From: Bacteroidales bacterium
GTDB taxonomy: Bacteria > Bacteroidota > Bacteroidia > Bacteroidales > VadinHA17
NCBI GenBank assembly: GCA_013314865.1
Contig: JABUEV010000033.1
Span: 1-11,613, forward strand
DNA length: 11,613 nucleotides
Direction of reading: 5' to 3'
The translations under genes were made by a program, and so were the position numbers. Under the pieces are notes generated by a model that saw only the letters and a program-made list of their open reading frames with translations, searched no databases and was not told the DNA's origin. This document shows positions 1 to 7,051 of this stretch, in pieces. Each line of letters begins with the position of its first letter. Position 1 is the stretch's first letter.

Positions 1-2237
1 TTCCCGCCGCCCAGCCTTCTGTCAAGCCCGTCGGCATATCCTACTGGCAGAATGGCAACTTCCCTGTCGCTGTCAGAAACATCCATGCAGTTATATCCAA
101 CCGGTTCACCGGCCGGTATCCTTTTCACCTGGGATATCTTTGTTCTGAAACATCCTGCAGGCCTGAGGTAGAGTCCCTCGTATCTGCCGACACCGTAAAG
201 ACCAATTCCAGGCCTTACCATATCAAACTGATACTGAGGAAATCTTGCAATTCCTGATGTATTGAGTACATGTTTCAGAAACGGATATGAAACAACCTTT
301 TCAATCTCCTTTATAGCTTCAAGAAACATTTTTACCTGTCTGTGTGTGAATTCATCAAAGGAAGGATCATCGCTGGCAGCAAGATGTGTGAAAACTGATG
401 CAATTTTTAACCGTGAGGTCTTCCCTATCATTTCTGAAAGCCGGGAAACCTCGTCAGGCATAAATCCAAGTCTGTGCATTCCGGTGTCAATCTTAATGTG
501 CACCGGATATTCAATTAACCCGTGCTTTGAAGCAATTCTTTCAAAATCTACAAAGGTTTCAAAACTGAATATTTCAGGCTCAAGATTGTGCTTTACCATA
601 ACTTCGCCAGACCCGGGTTCCGGATTCATTACCATTACAGGCAGAGAGCATCCTGATTTTCTAAGCTCCACCCCCTCATCAGGATATGCCACGGCAAGGT
701 AGTTCACCAGGTTGTACTCGAAAACCGAGGCAATTTCAGAAAGACCCGATCCATAGGCAAAAGCCTTTACCATTGCCATTATCCTGGTTTCCAGATTCAA
801 ATGCCGCCGTAACTCATTAAGATTGTTTACTATAGCATCGAGACTTACATCAAGGACTGTTGTATGGGTTTGTAGTTCAAGAAGATGAGCAATCTTTTCA
901 AACTCAAAAATCCTCGCCCCTTTAAGAAGTATCGTCTCATTGCTGAAACTGCTCCCGTTAAAATTACTGAGGAATTCTTCGGTCGAATAAAAGAATTCCG
1001 ATGATTTGTCAAACAGGTTTCTGTTTGAAAACAATACCGGACCGATGCCAACAAACTTTTCAATGCCTGCTTTCCTGACAATATCTGCCACATCTTCACA
1101 TAATTCCCGCACGTCCCTTCCGCTTTGCATGAAATCCGAAAGAATAAGCGTTCTTTTCCTGCTGCTCTGAGACTTAAGATATTCAACAGCCATTATCAGT
1201 GAACCCGGGTCGGAATTGTAAAAGTCCTCTATAAGCTGGCAATTGTTGATTCCGTTTCTTATTTCCATTCTCATTGCGATGGAGTGGAGGGATCTGACGC
1301 CTTCTTTTATTGCCGCCGGGTCAAGGCCAAGCGCAAGGCAGGCAGTGATAACCGTAAGAGCATTCTCTACCGACGCCCTGTCGCTGAATGGAATACTGAA
1401 TTCATGGTATAATCCCTTATACCTTAAGCTGACAAGGGTGCACTGATCAGATGTATTAATTTTACTTACAGACAAATTGGCATTTTGATCATGGAATGAC
1501 CAGCTGATTAGGTTTTTTGATTTTAAAACAGGATTCTCTGAAATGAGCTTATGAATCAGTTCGTGATCCCTGCAATAGATAATTGATGAGGATTCACTGA
1601 AAAGCAACAGTTTTTCCCTGGCCTTGGATTCATTGTCAGTGAAGTTTTCACTATGGGCATCTCCAATGTTGGTTATAATTCCAACATCAGGCCTGATAAT
1701 CTGTCTCAGCCTGGCCATCTCTCCAGGCTTTGAGATGCCTGCTTCAAAAACAGCCATGTCGTACTGCTGTTCCAGCTTCCATACTGAAAGAGGAACTCCA
1801 ATCTGGGAATTATAACTTTTAGGACTTCTGAGCACCGGAAATGAAGCTCCCAATATGTCAGCCAGCCATTCCTTTACAATTGTTTTTCCTGTACTGCCTG
1901 TTACTGCAATTACTGTTTTACTGAAAGAATTTCTTTTATGAGAAGCAAGCGACTGAAGTGCATCAATGCTGTTATCTGTCACAATAAATGTCGCTTCGGA
2001 CAGGTTGTGCATTTCCTTCGGAATTTTCTCCGAGATGAAAACCTTCACTCCCTTCTGATAAAGGTTATGTATGAATTTGTGGCCGTCATGATTCACGCCG
2101 GTAATTGCAACAAATGCGGCTTCATCGGTATGGATCAGATGGCGGCTGTCAGTAATAATATCATGTATGACATAATCAGGATTACCGGTAATGCGGCCTC
2201 CTGTTATCTTAGCAATATCCGCGGCAGTAATTTTCAA
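1..2237 (-). CDS. murF-alr: Bifunctional MurF / alanine racemase fusion, 3' end cut by window edge
   Basis: The MurF half joins D-Ala-D-Ala to the UDP-MurNAc-tripeptide using ATP. The alanine racemase half is a PLP enzyme making D-alanine, so one cytoplasmic protein makes and uses the D-Ala supply for peptidoglycan. Seen: 745 complete codons. Residues 1-450 are MurF-like, with a P-loop VTGSTGKT at 112-119, TNIGDAH at 189-195 with K205 a candidate for the carbamylated lysine, and a YNSDPGS motif at 340-346. Residues 458-745 are Alr-like, with the PLP lysine K491 in MVKAFAYG, VRPGIGLYG at 674-682 and the second catalytic tyrosine Y715 in VGYNC. Such fusions are known in Bacteroidota at roughly 820 residues, so about 80 C-terminal residues probably lie outside the window. 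The start is TTG at 2237: an in-frame TAA lies upstream, the next in-frame ATG is at residue 76, and the MurF-like N-terminus KITAADIAKITGG begins here. It follows tdk after 1 nt, so the two are probably co-transcribed. Confidence 0.95.
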   Translation of the reverse strand, partial: MKITAADIAKITGGRITGNPDYVIHDIITDSRHLIHTDEAAFVAITGVNHDGHKFIHNLYQKGVKVFISEKIPKEMHNLSEATFIVTDNSIDALQSLASHKRNSFSKTVIAVTGSTGKTIVKEWLADILGASFPVLRSPKSYNSQIGVPLSVWKLEQQYDMAVFEAGISKPGEMARLRQIIRPDVGIITNIGDAHSENFTDNESKAREKLLLFSESSSIIYCRDHELIHKLISENPVLKSKNLISWSFHDQNANLSVSKINTSDQCTLVSLRYKGLYHEFSIPFSDRASVENALTVITACLALGLDPAAIKEGVRSLHSIAMRMEIRNGINNCQLIEDFYNSDPGSLIMAVEYLKSQSSRKRTLILSDFMQSGRDVRELCEDVADIVRKAGIEKFVGIGPVLFSNRNLFDKSSEFFYSTEEFLSNFNGSSFSNETILLKGARIFEFEKIAHLLELQTHTTVLDVSLDAIVNNLNELRRHLNLETRIMAMVKAFAYGSGLSEIASVFEYNLVNYLAVAYPDEGVELRKSGCSLPVMVMNPEPGSGEVMVKHNLEPEIFSFETFVDFERIASKHGLIEYPVHIKIDTGMHRLGFMPDEVSRLSEMIGKTSRLKIASVFTHLAASDDPSFDEFTHRQVKMFLEAIKEIEKVVSYPFLKHVLNTSGIARFPQYQFDMVRPGIGLYGVGRYEGLYLRPAGCFRTKISQVKRIPAGEPVGYNCMDVSDSDREVAILPVGYADGLDRRLGGG

Positions 2238-2238
2238 G

Positions 2239-2823
2239 TCAGATCCTTTTCGTTAGTTTATTGTAACAATTGCGGCAAAGCGGCTCATATTTATCCTTTT
2301 CACCAAGAAGAACCACCTGTTCATCGTCAGATTTGCGGTATGAATATTGTGCAAGACTGCCGCACCGCATACAGATTGCATGAACCTTTACAATATAATC
2401 AGCTATAGCGAGCAAGGCAGGCATGGGGCCAAAAGGCTTGCCTGTGAAATCCATGTCAAGACCGGCTACGACAACCCTTATTCCATTGTCTGCCAGTTTA
2501 TTGCAAACTTCGACTATTGAATTATCAAAAAACTGGGCTTCGTCGATTCCCACAACATCCACATCGCCTGATAAAAGAAGAATTGACGCGGAATTTTCGA
2601 CAGGGGTTGAAGGAATTGATTTTTCATCATGAGAGACCACATTGCTTGTCGAATAACGCTTGTCCAGGGCCGGTTTGAATATTTCAACCTTCTGTCCCGC
2701 ATACTTTGCCCTGCGGAGTCTCCTTATCAGTTCCTCAGTCTTGCCCGAGAACATTGATCCGGTGATTACCTCCACTGAACCTCGCCTGACGCCTGTTCCT
2801 TCAGAAAATTCCTGCAAATCCAT
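2239..2823 (-). CDS. tdk: Thymidine kinase, type II
   Basis: Phosphorylates thymidine to dTMP with ATP, the cytoplasmic salvage route into dTTP. The protein is 194 residues, normal for the TK1-like (type II) family. Seen: P-loop GSMFSGKT at 22-29, the DEAQ motif at 94-97 whose Glu95 is the expected catalytic base, and two zinc-binding CxxC pairs (C151/C154 and C183/C186) that hold the lasso domain. [15 protein letters not shown] at 121-135 is the conserved segment following the core sheet. The ATG at 2823 gives a family-typical N-terminus with a short polar extension before the first strand. It is the first gene of a minus-strand unit with murF-alr, whose TTG lies 1 nt past the tdk stop. The promoter should lie in the 118-bp spacer shared with the divergent gene at 2942. 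Confidence 0.97.
   Translation of the reverse strand: MDLQEFSEGTGVRRGSVEVITGSMFSGKTEELIRRLRRAKYAGQKVEIFKPALDKRYSTSNVVSHDEKSIPSTPVENSASILLLSGDVDVVGIDEAQFFDNSIVEVCNKLADNGIRVVVAGLDMDFTGKPFGPMPALLAIADYIVKVHAICMRCGSLAQYSYRKSDDEQVVLLGEKDKYEPLCRNCYNKLTKRI
2244..2250 (-). promoter_or_regulatory. Shine-Dalgarno-like site for murF-alr
   Basis: The minus strand reads AAAAGGA ending 6 nt before the TTG start at 2237, inside the last codons of tdk. It is the clearest ribosome binding site in the window, where most genes have AT-rich leaders without one. It supports the TTG as the true start and suggests re-initiation after tdk translation ends at 2239. Confidence 0.6.
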
Positions 2824-2891
2824 TTTATCGTTAATTCTGCCGGTAATATGCTAAATCAGTTTTTATTCCGTTATGACTATCAGAATAATAC

Positions 2892-2908
2892 TTACTTTTG
2901 CAAAGTAA
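2892..2908. promoter_or_regulatory. Palindromic divergent promoter candidate (tdk / hypothetical gene)
   Basis: TTACTTTTGCAAAGTAA is an interrupted palindrome with perfect 7-bp arms (2892-2898 and 2902-2908) around a 3-nt centre. On the plus strand it contains TACTTTTG (2893-2900), an exact match to the Bacteroidota -7 consensus TAnnTTTG, 41 nt before the ATG at 2942. On the minus strand the other arm reads TTACTTTG (2908-2901), one mismatch from the same consensus, 77 nt before the tdk ATG. I could not place a convincing -33 TTTG at the usual spacing for either direction. The symmetry could also be an operator. This is inference from sequence only. Confidence 0.45.
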
Positions 2909-2941
2909 AACAAATGCTTTCTTAAATTAACACCCAAAGTT

Positions 2942-3670
2942 ATGGATTTCAACTCAACCATCGATTTAATTGTAAGGGATCTTAATGAAGCACGGGAGAT
3001 AATCGATGATCTGAAGAAATATCCCGGTGTTCCTGCCATCCAGGTCGAACTGGCCAAGTCTAAATGCAAAAGCGCCGCCGAAGTAATTGAGCTCCTGAAA
3101 GAAATTAAAAATAGCACTGCCGCATCTGCAGAAGTTCATGACATGAATAAACCTTCTCCTGCCGGTTCTGTTGAGGTTCAGAAAGAAGAGAAAGTTGTAA
3201 TGGAAGAAAAGCCAGTAACAGAAACTCCGCTTAAACCTGAACCGGCTGAAGTAAATGTTCATATAGGGACATCTGAAAAAGAAATTATTATGACAAAGCC
3301 TCAGGCTCATGCGAGACAGCAAGCACAGAAGCAGGCCGTATTGGCCGATCAGTTTGGTCACAGGGCAAATGGAATAAATGAACAACTGGGCGGCAACAAA
3401 CACGATGATGATATTCTTGAAATTATGAAACACAAGCCTGTTACCAGTTTGAAGGAGGCAATAGGAATAAACGATAAGTTTCTGTTTATAAGAGAGATTT
3501 TCAACGGGAATTCTGAGAATTATAATAGCGCAATAGCCAGGCTTGAGAATGTAAACTGCATATCTGAGGCCAGGGAAATAATTTCCGGTTACACTGGTGC
3601 GGACAGTGAAAATGAAGCTGTCGTTCAGCTCCTCGAACTGGTTAAACGTAAACTGCCTTCAGATGAGTAA
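2942..3670 (+). CDS. Conserved-type hypothetical protein, two helical regions and a charged linker
   Basis: Function unknown. The 242-residue product has no signal peptide or membrane segment, so it is probably cytoplasmic. Three parts are visible. Residues 1-58 are mainly amphipathic helix, rich in Leu, Ile, Asp, Glu and Lys. Residues 59-118 are a Pro/Glu/Lys/Val-rich linker that looks disordered. Residues 119-242 start with a Gln/Ala-rich stretch (HARQQAQKQAVLADQFG) and continue into a likely folded domain with LKEAIGINDKFLFIREIFNG at 170-189 and a Leu-rich final helix. The C-terminal motif resembles, from memory, uncharacterised Bacteroidota proteins; I know of no assigned role. There is no tryptophan and no obvious catalytic motif. 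The ATG at 2942 is the first plausible start after the promoter. The last 8 nt (ATGAGTAA) overlap the start of rsmI, so the two are likely translationally coupled. Confidence 0.85.
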   Translation: MDFNSTIDLIVRDLNEAREIIDDLKKYPGVPAIQVELAKSKCKSAAEVIELLKEIKNSTAASAEVHDMNKPSPAGSVEVQKEEKVVMEEKPVTETPLKPEPAEVNVHIGTSEKEIIMTKPQAHARQQAQKQAVLADQFGHRANGINEQLGGNKHDDDILEIMKHKPVTSLKEAIGINDKFLFIREIFNGNSENYNSAIARLENVNCISEAREIISGYTGADSENEAVVQLLELVKRKLPSDE

Positions 3671-4334
3671 GCTTTATCTGGTCCCAACCCCTGTTGGCAA
3701 TCTGAAAGATATTACCTACAGGGCGGTGGAAATACTCAAAAGCGTCGGACTGATATTAGCTGAAGACACCCGCCAGGCCAGGATACTGCTGAATCATTAT
3801 GGCATTGAGACTCCTCTCCGTTCGCATCATGCCTTTAATGAGCACCGGACAGTCGAAAATATTTGTTCGCAAATCCTGGAAGGTCTTACAGTGGCTCTTA
3901 TTTCAGATGCAGGAACACCTGGCATTTCTGATCCCGGATTTCTGCTCGTCAGAGAATGCATCAACAAAAATATCCCGGTTGAAACCCTGCCGGGCCCTAC
4001 AGCTTTTGTTCCTGCACTCGTAAACTCTGGCCTGCCGTGCGAGCGATTCTCCTTTGAAGGCTTTCTGCCCAGAAAAAAGGGACGGACAAAAAGAATGGAA
4101 TCGCTCAAAGACGAAACCAGAACTATGATATTTTATGAATCCCCTTTCCGGCTTGTCAAAACCATTGATGATCTGGCAGTATGTTTGGGAAGCGACAGGA
4201 GAGCATCTGTAACACGGGAACTCAGCAAGGTATATGAGGAAACCGTAAGAGGTACTCTGGCATCTCTATCAGAACATTTCAGTAACAAACCGCCAAAAGG
4301 GGAAATAGTTTTAATTGTGGCAGGCAAAAAGTGA
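3663..4334 (+). CDS. rsmI: 16S rRNA (cytidine-1402 2'-O)-methyltransferase
   Basis: Uses S-adenosylmethionine to 2'-O-methylate C1402 in the ribosomal decoding centre, working with RsmH (N4 methylation) to tune start-codon choice and fidelity. The protein is 223 residues, at the short end for RsmI. Seen: the opening signature LYLVPTPVGNLKDITYRA at 4-21, AEDTRQAR at 34-41, SDAGTPGISDPG at 81-92 (the SAM-pocket glycine region of the tetrapyrrole methylase fold), LPGPTAF and the later FYESPFR. The family signature begins 3 residues after the ATG at 3663, so I reject an in-frame extension to 3597 whose 22 extra residues look like out-of-frame sequence. It overlaps the upstream gene by 8 bp and the downstream gene by 4 bp (GTGA), so it sits in the middle of a three-gene operon. 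Confidence 0.96.
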   Translation: MSKLYLVPTPVGNLKDITYRAVEILKSVGLILAEDTRQARILLNHYGIETPLRSHHAFNEHRTVENICSQILEGLTVALISDAGTPGISDPGFLLVRECINKNIPVETLPGPTAFVPALVNSGLPCERFSFEGFLPRKKGRTKRMESLKDETRTMIFYESPFRLVKTIDDLAVCLGSDRRASVTRELSKVYEETVRGTLASLSEHFSNKPPKGEIVLIVAGKK

Positions 4335-7051
4335 GAACCAGATTTATGATTATCCGGATTTCCAAAACCCTAATTCTCTCTTTAATCATATTGGCCAGCC
4401 ACTCACCGGCCGGTGAATCCCAAATCCTCAAAGGTAAAATAACTGACAAATCAGGCGCACCGATCGAGTATGCCACCGTTTTCATACAGGAGCTGAAACA
4501 GGGCACAACCGCAAATGCAAAAGGCGATTACGAACTGAAACTCCCTGACGGAAATTATCTGGTGATCTATCAGAGTCTTGGTTACGAACCGGTTTTTGCA
4601 AATATTGTCATGGCGGGCAGAATCATAGAGAAGAATGTGGTGTTGAATGAGCAGTATTACGAAATTCCCGAGGTGATGATAACTGCTTCAGGGGAAGACC
4701 CTGCATACGCCATAATGAGAAAGACAATCGGAATGGCTCAGTATTATCTTAACCATGTAAGACAATACAAGGCAGATGTTTATCTTAAAGGCACACTGGT
4801 GGTAAACAAAATTCCCAAAATTGTTCAAAGATCCATCAACGCTGAAGCCAGAAACAGTTCCACAGGAAGATCCGTTAGTTCAAGGGTAATAAAGGAGGGG
4901 GATGTTTATCTCATGGAATCATTTAATGAAATCGAGTTCAATGCACCAGACAGGTACAATCAGAAAGTCATTTCGTACAACAGTACCTTCCCGGAGCAGG
5001 ATAACAATGTCTCTCCAATGGATTACATCCAGGCAAGCTTCTATCAGCCGGTAATAGCCGATATGGCAATATCACCCCTTTCACCTCAGGCATTCAGCTA
5101 TTACAGTTTCAAATACCTCGGGGCAACGCCACAGGGAAATTTCACCATAAATAAAATAGAAGTAATACCGAAAAGAAAAAGTCAACAGCTCTTTGCAGGA
5201 ACAATCTTTATAGTTGATGACCTCTGGTGTCTGCACAGCGTAAATCTTACCAATGAAAATATTGCAGGGAAAATCGATATACAACAGCTTTACATTGACG
5301 TTGGTGAAGAAATCTGGATGCCTGTCAGCCACAAATTTTTCATGAGCATCAGTATACTGGGCTTTAAGGCTGATGCATCCTATACCAGTTCCGTTAAATA
5401 TAGGGAAGTGAAGCTTAATGAGGCGCTTCAGAAGCCTGCATCGCTTACTGCAGATTATATCAGGCGGTCATTTGCTAATGATACAGCAAAAAGCAAGACA
5501 AGCCGGCAGATAGAATCAATCCTGTCGAAGGAAGAGATAAATAACCGCGACATGGTAAGGCTTTCGAGGCTTATGAAGAAGGAGACTGAAAGGAGCTCTG
5601 CCGACTCTTTAAGGAAAAGCCTGGAAATCAGTGAAAAAACAACCTATACAATAGATGAAGGAGCTGGAAAACACGACAGTGCATACTGGGCTGAAATAAG
5701 ACCAATACCCCTTTCAGAGACAGAATTAAAAAGCATCAGAATAACAGACAGCATAAAGCGTTCTTTAAGCTCACGTACTGAAATCCGAACCGACGCTGAC
5801 ACAGTTCCCGGGAAAAAACAAAAAAGCCGCTTCGGAGCAACACTTAACAGTCTGGCATTTGGTCATACCTGGCGCGATACTTCAGGTTTCAGCTTTACAT
5901 ACGGCGGATTGATCGATCCTGAGAAATTCAGTTTTAATACTGTCGACGGTTTTGTCTACGGGATGGACTTCAGGATCTCCAAATACTGGAAAAAAGCAGG
6001 GACTTTGTCATTTTACCCCGACATAAGGTACGCTTTCAGCAGGAATAAACTGATGTGGAATCTGAATGGAAACTTCTCATTTGATTCTTTTGAAAGGAAA
6101 CAGATCTTTTTCAGAGCAGGAGCCTCAAGCAGGGATTTTAATTCTGACGGCGGTATTGATCCGATGGTTAACAGCGTTGCCTCACTCCTGTTCAGAAAAA
6201 ATTACCTGAAACTTTATGGATCACAGTACATAACAGCTGGTTACAGAACTGACATAGCCAACGGTCTTCAGCTCGAACTGAGTGTAAATTACGAAAACAG
6301 AAAAATACTCGACAATACTACAGACTTTTCATTCTTCAGTAAATCAAAAGAATACAGTGATAATATTCCTGACAATCAGTATCTGTCGGCTGAAAATGAA
6401 CCTGGCATTTTGCTATACGATCACCGCAACCTCAATTTTGTTACAAATGTTACATTTGTCCCTTTTCAGAAATACAGGGTAATAAGAGGCGTGAAGGTGC
6501 CGCAAGGCTCAGACTGGCCGACTTTCAGGTTTACATGGAAGCACGGCATTAATTCGGATGGCGGCAGTTTTTCAGAAGGGAAGCATTTTGATTTACTCAG
6601 GTTTGAAGCATCAATGACTTCCACAACAGGCGCGTTCAGTCAGTTAAGATGGAGCCTTGGAGGCAGCGGTTTTTTAAATAAAGGCAATCTAAGCTGGATT
6701 GATTTTCAACATTTCAATACACAGCCGCTTCCGATACTGTTAAATAATTATGAAGATGCCTTCATGCTTCCGGGATTTTACTCATTCAGCACTCCTGAGG
6801 TTACCGGCGACATGCATCTTAAATACACGACACCCTATCTTCTTCTGAAACTTTTGCCTTTCCTCAGCAATACTTTAATGCGGGAAAACATCAGTATTTC
6901 CGCATTGGCATCTGCAGACCCGATGTTTTACACAGAAATCGGGTACAGTCTCAGCGAAATTTTCCTGATAGGAGAAATGGGTATTTATGCCGGATTTGAG
7001 AAGTTCAGGCACAGATACCTTGGTTTAAAATTTACATTCCGTCTTAATTAG
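4331..7051 (+). CDS. DUF5686-type outer-membrane protein with carboxypeptidase-regulatory-like domain
   Basis: Probable outer-membrane beta-barrel of a Bacteroidota family whose role is not established; its architecture resembles proteins with an N-terminal TonB-receptor-like regulatory domain. Seen over 906 residues: a hydrophobic signal segment (about 5-24) after basic residues; a CarboxypepD_reg-like beta-sandwich at about 32-106 (LKGKITDKSGAPIEYATVFI, then GDYELKLPDGNYLVIYQSLGY); a long DUF5686-like region from about 120 to 380; a charged helical stretch at 385-480 that includes YWAEIRPIPLSETE at 452-465, a family-like motif; then alternating aromatic strands from about 505 to the end, ending in KFTFRLN. 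The start is GTG at 4331, overlapping the rsmI stop as GTGA; ATG at 4346 would also keep an intact signal peptide. Third gene of the unit starting at 2942. Its TAG overlaps the convergent dnaB stop, leaving no room for an intergenic terminator. Confidence 0.9.
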   Translation: MRTRFMIIRISKTLILSLIILASHSPAGESQILKGKITDKSGAPIEYATVFIQELKQGTTANAKGDYELKLPDGNYLVIYQSLGYEPVFANIVMAGRIIEKNVVLNEQYYEIPEVMITASGEDPAYAIMRKTIGMAQYYLNHVRQYKADVYLKGTLVVNKIPKIVQRSINAEARNSSTGRSVSSRVIKEGDVYLMESFNEIEFNAPDRYNQKVISYNSTFPEQDNNVSPMDYIQASFYQPVIADMAISPLSPQAFSYYSFKYLGATPQGNFTINKIEVIPKRKSQQLFAGTIFIVDDLWCLHSVNLTNENIAGKIDIQQLYIDVGEEIWMPVSHKFFMSISILGFKADASYTSSVKYREVKLNEALQKPASLTADYIRRSFANDTAKSKTSRQIESILSKEEINNRDMVRLSRLMKKETERSSADSLRKSLEISEKTTYTIDEGAGKHDSAYWAEIRPIPLSETELKSIRITDSIKRSLSSRTEIRTDADTVPGKKQKSRFGATLNSLAFGHTWRDTSGFSFTYGGLIDPEKFSFNTVDGFVYGMDFRISKYWKKAGTLSFYPDIRYAFSRNKLMWNLNGNFSFDSFERKQIFFRAGASSRDFNSDGGIDPMVNSVASLLFRKNYLKLYGSQYITAGYRTDIANGLQLELSVNYENRKILDNTTDFSFFSKSKEYSDNIPDNQYLSAENEPGILLYDHRNLNFVTNVTFVPFQKYRVIRGVKVPQGSDWPTFRFTWKHGINSDGGSFSEGKHFDLLRFEASMTSTTGAFSQLRWSLGGSGFLNKGNLSWIDFQHFNTQPLPILLNNYEDAFMLPGFYSFSTPEVTGDMHLKYTTPYLLLKLLPFLSNTLMRENISISALASADPMFYTEIGYSLSEIFLIGEMGIYAGFEKFRHRYLGLKFTFRLN

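Noticed and set aside
262..702. Plus-strand open frame of 146 codons
   Set aside because: It lies antisense to the alanine racemase domain, whose motifs are unmistakable. The translation is Ser/Ile-rich with no family pattern and there is no promoter or ribosome site.
1938..2408. Plus-strand open frame of 156 codons with several Cys residues
   Set aside because: It is antisense to the murF start and the tdk zinc-binding end. Its Cys-rich part reflects the complement of ordinary codons, and it crosses two well-supported genes.
2966..3433. Minus-strand open frame of 155 codons, Phe-rich and hydrophobic
   Set aside because: Phe runs are what Lys/Glu codons give when read on the other strand. 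The plus-strand frame has the operon overlap with rsmI and a promoter candidate.
3597..3662. 22-codon N-terminal extension of rsmI
   Set aside because: The RsmI signature begins right after the ATG at 3663, and the extension overlaps coding sequence of the upstream gene in another frame.
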